From Desemzia sp. RIT 804 (GTDB lineage Bacteria > Bacillota > Bacilli > Lactobacillales > Carnobacteriaceae), in NCBI RefSeq assembly GCF_016892605.1, contig NZ_JAFEMV010000002.1:496001-560000 (forward strand): a stretch of DNA of 64,000 bases, in the 5' to 3' direction. The notes beneath the pieces are model-generated. The model saw only the letters and a list, made by a program, of their open reading frames with translations, searched no databases and was not told the DNA's origin. Shown in pieces: positions 34,400 through 43,806 of this stretch (position 1 is its first letter; each line of letters begins with the position of its first letter). Both the position numbers and the translations under genes were made by a program.

Positions 34400-37237
34400 T
34401 TACAACTGTTTTTCTTGTAGTTTATTTTGGTACATAGCTCCTACAAATTTTAATTCATTTTTAGAAACTTCTAAGTTGAGTCCGTACAATAAAGGAGCAA
34501 TGTTCTCTTCAATAAGCAAGGCTAATTCAGGTTTTATTTCATCCACATCTTGTCCTGACTCGATTTCTTCTCTCGTGACGATTCTTTCTATCATACCACT
34601 CAAATGCAACATGATCCCAAGGTTAAAGGCATTCTCAAATTCTTGGTCCAGCTGTTTTTCCATTTCATAACAAAAATCCCAAACAGGTGTGATGATTTTT
34701 GCTGGATTGATATAGGTGATATATTGACTCATGTAGTCTACGCACATTTCTTTAGATAAGCGTGGAAGAATATTTTGCTCTTCCTTTGACTCCATTCCCT
34801 CTAAGATATTGTGCAGACGTCGTTTTCCACTTCCGGATAATAGAGCATCGATTGGAATAAATGGCGCTTGGAGTTGCGGATCGATCGAACCACATGTAGC
34901 AATAATAGTATATTTTTCTTGTAGTTCTTTTAATTGCTCTTGGTAATTCAAAATAGAAATAGGAATGATGCGAATGTCACTTTCTAAATAGTCAGCTAAG
35001 ATATCCTCAATGATTTTTTGCAACTGAATGGCCGTACCTTCTCCAGTAGCGCATATAGTAACGATAATTTGCGATTTATCAGTTTGTTTGGATAATGGGT
35101 ATTCTTCTTCTGTACCTATTTCAAGACTGCTTTTTTGTGTTGAATATCCCCTGAACCGTTTCAATTCTTGAGACATAGATATCAAATCTTGGTTGGAGAA
35201 CTGTGTTTTTCTGGCTGCTTCAAGCAACATCGGTGTCGTCACCATATCATGTGTTTCAATACGAATACCCGTCTCATTCATGATTTTTTGTCCAAATGTC
35301 ACCAAAGAACCCATATCCGCTAGATACAGTACTCCAGCCCCATTATCTGCCTCTTCAATAGCCGCTTTTACTTTTGGAAAAGCTTCATTTGGATTCATCT
35401 CCAATGGCATATCTACTGCATATAAATTAGATGAATTCAGCAAAGTTGCTACAACTTCTTTCATGGATGATGCCGTTGAAACTCCATGAGCTGCAATAAC
35501 GATCCCAACTTGTCCTTGTTGCTCCTCTGTTCGTAAAGAAACCAGCAACATCGTTAAATAATTGATCTCTACAGTTGGGACAATGATTTTATAATACTGT
35601 TCGATTTCAGCTTTAACCGCTCGAGCAGCACGCTGTTCTTCTTGGTAATTCAGCACGAACTCTTTTAAATGAACATTATCATTGTGCACAAATATTCCTT
35701 CTTGGATTCGTTTGACGAAAGAACTAATGTGTAAACTCATAGCATACAAAAATTTCTTTGAAAAATTAAATTGCAATATCTCTTCCACTATCTGCTGAAT
35801 TTTTTTTGTTAATTCAATAATTTCCACATCTACAATGTCTTTTAAGCCATCCTCTTTGGTAGAAAAAATCGTATTTTTATAAAATGCTTTCAAATGCAAG
35901 TCGATATCGGTAGTAATAAAGCGATGGATTTCTTGATTGGAGACCGCACTTTCTTTCAGCATCGCTACTTTATCGCCAATGATTTCGTACAAATTATATG
36001 GCAGCTCATAGGTATCAGAATCAAAGACCATAATATCGTCAATCGGCGTAATAGTTGTCCACGGTTCTACAAAATGGACGATTTCATGTCTTAAACTTTG
36101 ATTTAATGCGATCGAATCATACCCATCTTCCAATATGCTGGACATGTTGTCATATCGTAAAGTGATTTCTGATTTGTTGTTCACACTTTCTAGAAAACCT
36201 CTAGCACAAACCATTTGAATCACCGATTTTAATTGACCAACGTTTCCATAAGTTACACTACCCAGAATAGCTTGCATTACTTTGTCTTCTATTTGGATAC
36301 TTTTTTGGATTCGTTTAGCTTCAATACTCATTAAATATTTCAGTAAGTTGATTTGCTCGATAGCTGGACGATTTTGAAATGACGGCAACGTGATGACAAT
36401 CGGAATTCGTCGATTGAAGGTTGCTAATAAAGCTGAATTTGGATCTTCTGTTGTGGCACAAACAATACGTACATCTGCCTTTTTCTTCTCTCCTGTATCT
36501 CCCATTGGAGAAAAAGACCCCGTATCCATAAAGTAAAACAACATCTCTTGTCCTTCAGGCGGTAAACGGTGAATTTCATCTAAGAACAACATATTGTGAT
36601 CGGCTTTTTCCAACAATCCTTCGTTACTGCTGATTGCCCCAGTATATGCCCCCTTCACATGTCCAAATAAATGAGACATCAAGAGTTGAGGATTGTGCGC
36701 ATAATCGGCACAGTTCAAAACAACCATCGACTTATTTTTAGGGATCAATTTATTGGCTTGAGCATATTGATACATTGCATTTGCAAAATAGGTTTTCCCT
36801 GATCCGGTTGGTCCTATGATCAATGTATTCAATCCTTTTGGCGGATAAAAGATTGCTGCTTTAGCTTGGCTGATCTGACTGGTCAAACTACCATTTGCTC
36901 CAATCATATTATGAAACAAATCAGTTGCTGCAGATGTCTGCTCTTTTGTTCCAGTTTCTGTCTTGCTAGGAAATTCTTTAAAGCTTTTGACTTTTTTTTC
37001 AAGCGGTCGATAATGATTAATAGCGGCGTCATAATAACGGACTGGCCGAGTCTCTGTTTTGTCTAACTTTCCTTCTCTAGTTAGTGTGTTAAGATCTTTT
37101 GAGGCATTGCTGCGAAGGATCTCTAAGACATCCGCAATTTCGTGAGCTGTTATTCCTCCACCTATTTCAATGTCTCGATCTTTTAAGTGACTGGTTTTTT
37201 CCAACACGTAAGCTAATACTTTGTCTTTTCTTTTCAT
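34400..37237 (-). CDS. levR: LevR-type sigma-54 dependent PTS-regulated activator
   Basis: 945 residues. Order: N-terminal helix-turn-helix (about 1-80), AAA+ sigma-54 interaction domain with Walker A IGPTGSGKTYFAN, the sigma-54 loop as GAYTGA, and Walker B LFLDEIHRLP. A PRD follows at about 430-540, then an EIIA-Man-like domain (IVIAAHGVSTASS), an EIIB-like domain with ICATGEGTA and a second PRD at about 830-935. It should activate a sigma-54 promoter of a mannose-class PTS according to PTS phosphorylation. No -24/-12 promoter was found nearby, so the target is probably elsewhere. GAGGAGG fixes the ATG at 37237 over a longer frame. Confidence 0.92.
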   Translation of the reverse strand: MKRKDKVLAYVLEKTSHLKDRDIEIGGGITAHEIADVLEILRSNASKDLNTLTREGKLDKTETRPVRYYDAAINHYRPLEKKVKSFKEFPSKTETGTKEQTSAATDLFHNMIGANGSLTSQISQAKAAIFYPPKGLNTLIIGPTGSGKTYFANAMYQYAQANKLIPKNKSMVVLNCADYAHNPQLLMSHLFGHVKGAYTGAISSNEGLLEKADHNMLFLDEIHRLPPEGQEMLFYFMDTGSFSPMGDTGEKKKADVRIVCATTEDPNSALLATFNRRIPIVITLPSFQNRPAIEQINLLKYLMSIEAKRIQKSIQIEDKVMQAILGSVTYGNVGQLKSVIQMVCARGFLESVNNKSEITLRYDNMSSILEDGYDSIALNQSLRHEIVHFVEPWTTITPIDDIMVFDSDTYELPYNLYEIIGDKVAMLKESAVSNQEIHRFITTDIDLHLKAFYKNTIFSTKEDGLKDIVDVEIIELTKKIQQIVEEILQFNFSKKFLYAMSLHISSFVKRIQEGIFVHNDNVHLKEFVLNYQEEQRAARAVKAEIEQYYKIIVPTVEINYLTMLLVSLRTEEQQGQVGIVIAAHGVSTASSMKEVVATLLNSSNLYAVDMPLEMNPNEAFPKVKAAIEEADNGAGVLYLADMGSLVTFGQKIMNETGIRIETHDMVTTPMLLEAARKTQFSNQDLISMSQELKRFRGYSTQKSSLEIGTEEEYPLSKQTDKSQIIVTICATGEGTAIQLQKIIEDILADYLESDIRIIPISILNYQEQLKELQEKYTIIATCGSIDPQLQAPFIPIDALLSGSGKRRLHNILEGMESKEEQNILPRLSKEMCVDYMSQYITYINPAKIITPVWDFCYEMEKQLDQEFENAFNLGIMLHLSGMIERIVTREEIESGQDVDEIKPELALLIEENIAPLLYGLNLEVSKNELKFVGAMYQNKLQEKQL

Positions 37238-37255
37238 GTTGTTCCTCCTCAGCAA

Positions 37256-37401
37256 AACATAAAAGCACTTACATTTGTCGTTTTGATTCTAGTGTATCAT
37301 CAATTTCGACACACTGCATCTTCTTTTTTTTAATTTGCTGGTTGAAAAATTATTTAGTGAACTTGTTATGTACAAAAACTGACACACCTTACTATTTAGC
37401 C
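37256..37401. other. Intergenic, AT-rich
   Basis: Upstream region of the LevR-type gene up to the MITE-like element. No clear promoter was recognised. Confidence 0.35.
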
Positions 37402-37404
37402 TAG

Positions 37405-37520
37405 GATGCGTCTTAAAACTACTTTGACAAGAAATAAATAGTTTTAGTTCCTCATCATATTCAAACCACATTCTTCATCACCAACTCAAATAGTGTACAA
37501 CTATAGTTTTAAGACACACC
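37405..37520. mobile_element. MITE-like element with 17-bp terminal inverted repeats
   Basis: About 116 bp bounded by GGATGCGTCTTAAAACTA and its inverted counterpart GGGTGTGTCTTAAAACTA (two mismatches). Both sides are flanked by CTA, compatible with a 3-bp target duplication. The interior (about 80 bp) has no gene. It resembles an IS-derived miniature element or a decayed IS. No parental transposase lies in the window. Confidence 0.55.
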
Positions 37521-37590
37521 CTAATCAAACAGAGCTGAGATAAGATATCCCAGCTCCTGCTCTGACTAAAACAAAGTCACTCTTCTTTTC

Positions 37591-38553
37591 TTAACTTACT
37601 CCAATAACTTCTTTTTGATTGTCTTTTTGTAGCCATTTTTCAATATCAAGGTCTGTCCCTAATACTTTATGTGTTCCTTCAACAGTGTGCAGCTTTCCTT
37701 CGCTATAATTCAATCCACTTGTAGCATAATCATAGGATAGTGAAGTCCGTTTCTTTTCCAATACAGGATTTGGATGCGGAATAGCTGAGATCAATGATTT
37801 CGTATAGGGATGTAAAGGATTGTTGAAAATTTCTTCTGTGGTACCCGTTTCTAACAAATGTCCCAAATGAAGTACACCAATTCGATCAGAGATATAGCGA
37901 ACCATAGACAAATCATGCGCAATAAATAAATACGCTACATTGGTTTCTTTTTGGATATCTTTCATAAGGTTTACAATTTGCGCTTGGATAGAAACATCTA
38001 ATGCACTGATCGCTTCATCCGCAATAATCAAATCAGGGTTCATGATCAAAGCTCGAGCGATTCCGATCCGTTGGCGTTGGCCTCCCGAAAACTGATTTGG
38101 ATAGCGGTTTGCGAATTCGCGAGACAAACCTACACGCTCTAATATCTCAATAACTTGTTCTTCTCTTTCTTTTTTAGAACCTGCTTTGCCATGAATATCT
38201 AGCCCCTGTGCGATGATATCCATAACAGTTTTTCTCGGATTCAAACTTGCCATTGGATCTTGAAAAATCATTTGCATCTTTGTGCGCAGCATATCATTTG
38301 TTTCTTTAGATACTTTCCCTGAGATATTTTGATCGTTAAATGTCATTTCGCCATCTGTGATATCGTACAATCGAATAACAGAGCGACCAATAGTCGATTT
38401 TCCACTACCCGATTCTCCAACTAATCCATAAGTCTCGCCTGGAAAAATGTCAAAGGATACTCCATCTACCGCTTTTACTGTAAATTTCCGGCTCACTTTA
38501 AAGTGCTGCTTTAAGTTCTTCACGGAAAGTATAGGTTTCTTCAGATCCGACAT
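37591..38553 (-). CDS. oppF: Oligopeptide ABC transporter ATPase OppF
   Basis: 320-residue ABC ATPase energising oligopeptide uptake. Walker [16 protein letters not shown]-loop MIFQDPMASLNPR, signature FSGGQRQRIGIARAL, Walker B LIIADEAISALD, switch His in LFIAHDLSMV. The C-terminal oligopeptide-specific extension (HPYTKSLISAIPHPNP) confirms the Opp/Dpp class. AAAGGAGG nine bases before the ATG at 38553 sets the start over an ATG directly at the site. It overlaps the end of oppD by 56 bases. Last gene of oppABCDF. Confidence 0.94.
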   Translation of the reverse strand: MSDLKKPILSVKNLKQHFKVSRKFTVKAVDGVSFDIFPGETYGLVGESGSGKSTIGRSVIRLYDITDGEMTFNDQNISGKVSKETNDMLRTKMQMIFQDPMASLNPRKTVMDIIAQGLDIHGKAGSKKEREEQVIEILERVGLSREFANRYPNQFSGGQRQRIGIARALIMNPDLIIADEAISALDVSIQAQIVNLMKDIQKETNVAYLFIAHDLSMVRYISDRIGVLHLGHLLETGTTEEIFNNPLHPYTKSLISAIPHPNPVLEKKRTSLSYDYATSGLNYSEGKLHTVEGTHKVLGTDLDIEKWLQKDNQKEVIGVS

Positions 38554-39622
38554 AGCGTTCATCCTCCTTTTTCATACGTTCGATACGTTCTTGCAGTTCT
38601 GCTGGTGGAGGACATACTGGTGCTTCGTCTGCCAATAACCAAGTTGCTGCATAATGCGTTTCACTGATTTGAAACATCGGCGGCTCCAAGCGATGATCTA
38701 TATTGAGTGCATAAGGATTACGTGGCGCAAAAGGGTCTCCTGTTACTTCATGCTCTAAGTTTGGAGGGTTTCCTGGAATCGACTCTAGTTTATCTGCTTT
38801 TGTTTCTAGATCTGGCATCGCAAGTAATAATCCCCAAGTATAAGGATGTCTTGGCTCATAAAACACTTCATTTACGGTTCCAGTTTCTACAATTCGTCCT
38901 GCATACATAACGTTTACATGATCAGCAACCTTAGCTACAACACCTAGATCATGAGTAATGTAAATAACAGAAATTCCTGTTTTTTCTTGAATAGATTGGA
39001 TCAATTCAAGAATTTTCGCTTGGATCGTTACGTCTAATGCCGTGGTAGGTTCATCACAAATGAGCACATCAGGATCACTCGCTAAAGCGATCGCAATCAC
39101 GATCCGTTGGCGCATCCCACCAGAAAGTTGGTGCGGATAATTGCTCATACGAGATTCTGCATCTGTTATTCCAACTAATTCCAACAACTCTAAGGCTTTA
39201 GCGTAGGCTTCTTTTTTAGGGGTTTTGTAATGAATACGCATCCCTTCCATAATTTGATTCCCAATATTCATCGTAGGATCAAGAGAAGTCATAGGATCTT
39301 GAAAAACCATGGCAATGTGTTTCCCGTTAATGTTTTTACGCATATCTCTTTTAGAGAAATCGAGCAGATTTTTAGTTGTTTTTTGTCCTTTTTCTTCATA
39401 TGTGTATTCTATCGTTCCGCTTTTTATTTTCCCATTATTGCTTAATATTCCCATGATCGTTTTAACCGTTACAGATTTACCACTACCCGATTCTCCTACG
39501 ATCGCAAGAGTTTCCCCTTTGTATAGATCTAAGTTTACTCCTCGAACAGCACTTACCAGTCCAGAAGATGTTTTAAACGCGATCGATAAATCTCGAATGG
39601 ACAATACTTTTTCTTTGACCAT
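38498..39622 (-). CDS. oppD: Oligopeptide ABC transporter ATPase OppD
   Basis: 374-residue partner ATPase. Walker [16 protein letters not shown]-loop [13 protein letters not shown], signature [15 protein letters not shown], Walker [12 protein letters not shown], His switch YITHDLGVV, and a long C-terminal Opp extension ([13 protein letters not shown] ... [12 protein letters not shown]). The extension is longer than usual and its last codons overlap the start of oppF by 56 bases in another frame. It begins 4 bases after oppC. Confidence 0.94.
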   Translation of the reverse strand: MVKEKVLSIRDLSIAFKTSSGLVSAVRGVNLDLYKGETLAIVGESGSGKSVTVKTIMGILSNNGKIKSGTIEYTYEEKGQKTTKNLLDFSKRDMRKNINGKHIAMVFQDPMTSLDPTMNIGNQIMEGMRIHYKTPKKEAYAKALELLELVGITDAESRMSNYPHQLSGGMRQRIVIAIALASDPDVLICDEPTTALDVTIQAKILELIQSIQEKTGISVIYITHDLGVVAKVADHVNVMYAGRIVETGTVNEVFYEPRHPYTWGLLLAMPDLETKADKLESIPGNPPNLEHEVTGDPFAPRNPYALNIDHRLEPPMFQISETHYAATWLLADEAPVCPPPAELQERIERMKKEDERYVGSEETYTFREELKAAL

Positions 39623-39626
39623 GTTA

Positions 39627-40664
39627 TTACACCTCTTTCAATGTTGGATCCAATGCATCGCGCAACCCATCTGCTAATAAGTTAAAACTTAGCATCAATA
39701 CGGCTAAGACAATAACGGGCGGCACGATCATATAAAAATGAGTCGTTAATGATTTGAAATTCTCTGAAATCAGCGAACCTAATGAAGCCATTGGAACAGG
39801 AATACCGATACCCACAAATGCTAGAAAGGCTTCTGTAAAAATAGCGCTTGGGATAGAGAACATCGACATAACCAAAAGTTGAGAAAAAATATTAGGCAAT
39901 ATTTCTTTGTACATGATAGGAAAATCTTTCGCTCCCATTGTACGTGCTGCTAATACATATTCACTTTGCTTCAATTTCAGCATAGAAGCTCTGGCGATTC
40001 GGCTCATACCGATCCATCCAGTCAAAGCAATAGCGATCGTGATACTCAATAATCCAGGTTTTAACACAATGATTAATAGCGTAACGACTACTAAACTTGG
40101 AATCCCATTTAAGATCTCCATAAAGCGTTGCATGACCATGTCCACTTTTCCACCGTAGAAACCAGAAATCATCCCATAACTCATTCCGATTAAGACATCT
40201 ACAATTACTGCCACTAAAGCTATATAGAGAGAAATTCGAGTACCTACCCAAGTACGAGTGAATAAGTCTCTTCCCAGAACGTCTGTACCGAACCAATGAT
40301 AGACATCTTCGCCGCCCTCTAACACATTATACTTATTGACTTCCATTTCACCAGTTGATGTTTTTAGTGTTTCTGTACCGTCAAAAATCCCAAAATTTTC
40401 GAGCCCTGGAATTCGTGGAGCCATACTTTCATGTCCAGTGATTTGCTGGTCGTAAGTATAACCTGTTATTTCTGGACCAATAAGCGCTAAGGCTAAAATG
40501 ATCACAATACTAATAAAGCCTAAAACAGCACCTTTGTTTTTTAAAATCCGTCGAATGATCGCTTTCCAGAAAGATTCTCCTGAATACACTTCATCGATCA
40601 TAGCAGCTTTATTGTCTTTCACAAACTCAAAATCATTTGGTAAAAATTCGATTGGTTTATCCAT
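39627..40664 (-). CDS. oppC: Oligopeptide ABC transporter permease OppC
   Basis: 345-residue inner permease. An N-terminal cytoplasmic segment and first TM (VLGFISIVIILALALIGPEI) are followed by an extracytoplasmic loop of about 60 residues, then five helices with the coupling motif EYVLAARTMGAKDFPIMYKEILPNI. The C-terminus is LLADGLRDALDPTLKEV, typical of OppC/DppC. It overlaps the end of oppB by 8 bases. Confidence 0.93.
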   Translation of the reverse strand: MDKPIEFLPNDFEFVKDNKAAMIDEVYSGESFWKAIIRRILKNKGAVLGFISIVIILALALIGPEITGYTYDQQITGHESMAPRIPGLENFGIFDGTETLKTSTGEMEVNKYNVLEGGEDVYHWFGTDVLGRDLFTRTWVGTRISLYIALVAVIVDVLIGMSYGMISGFYGGKVDMVMQRFMEILNGIPSLVVVTLLIIVLKPGLLSITIAIALTGWIGMSRIARASMLKLKQSEYVLAARTMGAKDFPIMYKEILPNIFSQLLVMSMFSIPSAIFTEAFLAFVGIGIPVPMASLGSLISENFKSLTTHFYMIVPPVIVLAVLMLSFNLLADGLRDALDPTLKEV

Positions 40665-41598
40665 TTGAACTCTCCTTTGCTAAACGTATACGAGGATCTA
40701 ATACACCGTATAAAATATCTACAACCAACATCACTCCGATATATAACGCGCTGTATACAAATGCTAATGAAATAATAATGTTGTAATCATTCGATTGGAT
40801 GGCTTGAATCATCAATTGTCCGATTCCTGGGATAGAGAAGATTTTTTCTACCACTAAACTCCCCGTCATTAAACTCACCACTAATGGACCAAGAACCGTT
40901 AAAATAGAAATCGAAGCATTTCGTAATGCATGTGTGACGACTAATCGAGGACCCGAAACACCTTTACTTTCGACTAATTGAATGTAATCTGAATTTAGAA
41001 CATCCAGCATTTCTGTTCTAGTAAAACGTCCAACTGTAGCCATGACCGTCATACTTAAAGCAAATGCGGGCAATAAATATGCGTAAGCACCATCAGCAGG
41101 GTTAAACAGCATAGGAAATAATTTCATTTGAAAACCTAGGTAATAAGATAGTCCTAAAGCAAACACATAAGAAGGAATGGAAACTCCTAAAACTGAAACA
41201 AAAGTTGCCAAAGAATCCCATACCGTATTGTGTTTTAAGGCAGCAAATACCCCTAAAAACAACCCTATAACTGCTCCGATCACAATGGAAATCCCACCGA
41301 CTGCAAGAGATATCGGCAGTCTATTTTGAAGAAGAATGGATACATCTGTATCTTTTGAAATAGTGTATGATTTCCCAAAATTTCCTGTCAGCATGTTGAC
41401 TAAGTAGCGACCAAACTGAACTGGAATAGGATCATTTAATCCATATTTTTCCATAATAAATCCTTGTTGTTCGATAGATAAACGCTCATCGTTGAATGGC
41501 GATCCTGGCAACAATTGCATTAAAACAAATAAAACCAGAATGATCACTAGCAACGTTAAAAAAGACATCAGTATTCTACGGGCAATATATTTTTTCAT
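40657..41598 (-). CDS. oppB: Oligopeptide ABC transporter permease OppB
   Basis: 313-residue permease with six membrane helices; N-terminal IARRILMSFLTLLVIILVLF, GNFGKSYT, and the coupling loop YIQLVESKGVSGPRLVVTHALRNA. Ends at GVLDPRIRLA, typical of OppB/DppB. It starts 152 bases after oppA, beyond an attenuating hairpin, so the permease is probably made at lower levels than the binding protein. Confidence 0.93.
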   Translation of the reverse strand: MKKYIARRILMSFLTLLVIILVLFVLMQLLPGSPFNDERLSIEQQGFIMEKYGLNDPIPVQFGRYLVNMLTGNFGKSYTISKDTDVSILLQNRLPISLAVGGISIVIGAVIGLFLGVFAALKHNTVWDSLATFVSVLGVSIPSYVFALGLSYYLGFQMKLFPMLFNPADGAYAYLLPAFALSMTVMATVGRFTRTEMLDVLNSDYIQLVESKGVSGPRLVVTHALRNASISILTVLGPLVVSLMTGSLVVEKIFSIPGIGQLMIQAIQSNDYNIIISLAFVYSALYIGVMLVVDILYGVLDPRIRLAKESSNG

Positions 41599-41657
41599 TG
41601 TAATTTTCCTTTCGTTCGAAATAAAAACACGTTCTTTTTACATCGACACTAAACTAT

Positions 41658-41724
41658 CAAAAAAAGACGTACAGTGAATAATCCAAACCAGTTTAGATAA
41701 CCGCTTGATATTCTCTTGTACGCC
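41658..41724 (-). terminator. Intra-operon terminator/attenuator between oppA and oppB
   Basis: Stem GACGTACAGTGAATA/TATTCTCTTGTACGCC (imperfect) followed on the minus strand by a run of seven T. Partial termination here would give oppA in excess, usual for binding-protein operons. Confidence 0.6.
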
Positions 41725-41750
41725 TTTCCTTTAGCATTCCTTAAAAACAG

Positions 41751-43406
41751 TTATTCTTTTACTGCATTCTTCAGTATTCTTGATACTCCAACAGCGTGGA
41801 AATCAATTCCTGAAACATTGCTCTTGATCATAACAGCATTCCCTTTTTGGTACACTGGAAGAATACCAGCATCTTCAAGGATAATGCTCTCTGCCTCTTG
41901 CAATGCTGCCCAGCGTCCTTCTACATCTAGTGATAAGTCACCATCTAAAGAAGAACTTACAAGCTCATCGTATTTTTCATTTGACCAGTAACCTTTATTA
42001 TTACCAGAGTCTGTTAAAAACATATCTGCATAAGTCATTGGGTCTGCATAGTCTGGTCCCCAACGAGTTAATCCTAATTCATAGTCTCCAGTATTCATAC
42101 GGTCTAATCTAGTTTTCTTAGGCATTTGTTCAATTTCAATTGTAACGCCTTCTAAGTTTTCTTCAATTTGCGATTTTAGAACTTGCGCTACATTGATTGA
42201 ACTTTCTGTATCTTCGATGATCATTGTAAATGTAAAGCTGTCTTTTCCTAACTCTTCTTTAGCAACTTCCAATGCTTCTTGTGCAGCTGCTGGGTCGTAT
42301 TCCAAGTAAGTTCCTGTTGTATCACGGAAATCAACACCTTCTGCATCTACCGCTAAACCATCTGGAATCATATAATTTGCTGGCACAGAACCGTCTTTCA
42401 ATACTGTTTCCGCAATATAATCTTTATCAAATGCTTGTGACAATGCTTTTCTTAAGTTGGCATTTTCTAGTCCAGGTACTTTCGTATTTGGAGAAATGTA
42501 CCATAGATAACCAGCTTGAATCGTTTGGAATTCTGGATCTTCTTTGAATAAATCAACTTGTTCTCCAGCTAAAGTTACTACATCTAAGTCGCCATTTTGA
42601 TAAGACAACATAGCTTGTTGAGTATCTTTAATAACTTGGTATTTGATACCGTCTAAGTTAATATTTTCTGCATCAAAGTAATCTGGATTTTTTTCCAATT
42701 CGATGGTTGTTGCAGCGGGTTCGTATGAAGTAATCTCAAACGCTCCATTTGCGATCAATGTATCTGGGGATGTACCATAATTTTCTCCAGCTTCTTCAAA
42801 GAATTCTTGATTCATTGGGAAGAATGATGGAAAAGCCATTAAACTTTCAAAGAAAGGAACTGGGTGAGTCAAGTTGACTTCCAATGTTTTCTCATCAACT
42901 GCAGTTGCTCCTAATTCATCAGGTGCTTTTTCTCCAGCAGAAATTTCATTTGCATTTTCTACACCAGCAATTCCCATAATATAGTAATATTCACTAGCTG
43001 TGTCCGGATCTGCTAAACGTTGCCAAGCATAGACGAAATCATCTGCTGTAACAGGTGTCCCATTAGACCAAACTGCATCTTTCAAAGTAAATGTGTATGT
43101 TAACCCATCTTCACTGACATCTGTCGTTTCAGCTAACGATGGAATTGCTACCCCTTTTTCATCTAATGTATACAATCCTTCAATAGTGTTGGCAATTACT
43201 TCAAATGAAGTTCCATCAGTTGCCATTTGAGGATCCATAGAAGCAACTTCTACATCTACTTGAACATTTAATACTCCTCCATCTGTTGTTCCAGTAGCAT
43301 CGACATTGCCATCTGTTTCTTCTGAACTAGCTCCTCCACATGCTGCTAAGACTAACATTGACGTCATTCCAGCAATAAACAAACTAAATCGTTTTGTCTT
43401 TTTCAT
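41751..43406 (-). CDS. oppA: Oligopeptide-binding lipoprotein OppA
   Basis: 551-residue substrate-binding lipoprotein. The signal peptide has lipobox LAAC with lipidated Cys23. The mature part has the SBP_bac_5 fold: TFTLKDAVWSNGTPVTADDFVYAWQR-type region near 90-115, then LRKALSQAFDKDYIAE and RWGPDYADPMTYADMF. The family binds oligopeptides broadly, and length and motifs resemble PTS-independent Opp proteins of lactic acid bacteria. A strong sigma-A promoter lies at 43483-43511. It feeds peptides to intracellular peptidases such as PepF (51700). Confidence 0.93.
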   Translation of the reverse strand: MKKTKRFSLFIAGMTSMLVLAACGGASSEETDGNVDATGTTDGGVLNVQVDVEVASMDPQMATDGTSFEVIANTIEGLYTLDEKGVAIPSLAETTDVSEDGLTYTFTLKDAVWSNGTPVTADDFVYAWQRLADPDTASEYYYIMGIAGVENANEISAGEKAPDELGATAVDEKTLEVNLTHPVPFFESLMAFPSFFPMNQEFFEEAGENYGTSPDTLIANGAFEITSYEPAATTIELEKNPDYFDAENINLDGIKYQVIKDTQQAMLSYQNGDLDVVTLAGEQVDLFKEDPEFQTIQAGYLWYISPNTKVPGLENANLRKALSQAFDKDYIAETVLKDGSVPANYMIPDGLAVDAEGVDFRDTTGTYLEYDPAAAQEALEVAKEELGKDSFTFTMIIEDTESSINVAQVLKSQIEENLEGVTIEIEQMPKKTRLDRMNTGDYELGLTRWGPDYADPMTYADMFLTDSGNNKGYWSNEKYDELVSSSLDGDLSLDVEGRWAALQEAESIILEDAGILPVYQKGNAVMIKSNVSGIDFHAVGVSRILKNAVKE

Positions 43407-43482
43407 TTAGTTTTCCCCCTGTACCCTTTTTAATTACGAATATTAAACTAAGATTAAAATCAGCTTAGATAATAATAAAATG

Positions 43483-43511
43483 ATTATAATTTAATTAGAA
43501 AGAAAGGTCAA
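43483..43511 (-). promoter_or_regulatory. Sigma-A promoter of the opp operon
   Basis: Minus-strand TTGACC, 17 bases, TATAAT, 77 bases before the oppA ATG. Confidence 0.8.
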
Positions 43512-43732
43512 GAAGATTTAGAATTTTATTTTAACTGCTTTAAAAACCTACAGTTGTTGATATTACAACTTTTAGGCCTTTCCTCGAAATTTATTGGTAC
43601 TATATAACATTAGTCGATTCTCATTTCAATTTAAAAATAAAGGGATTTATTAAAAATACTTATAGCTAAATCTGAATTATATGGAGATTTAGCAGGATGT
43701 CTGTTTGATTAATAAACCTCATTTAACCTACA
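43512..43732. other. Intergenic upstream of opp promoter
   Basis: AT-rich stretch between the PPK2 terminator and the opp promoter; no gene or structured leader recognised. Confidence 0.4.
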
Positions 43733-43778
43733 AAAAAACATTTCTACTAATGAATACTCATCAATAGAAATGTTTTTT
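43733..43778 (-). terminator. Terminator of the PPK2 gene
   Basis: AAAAAACATTTCTA/TAGAAATGTTTTTT with inner ATGA/TCAT pairing, bounded by A- and T-runs. Confidence 0.85.
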
Positions 43779-43806
43779 CATGCTGAATGAATTTAGTGGA
43801 AAGTGC

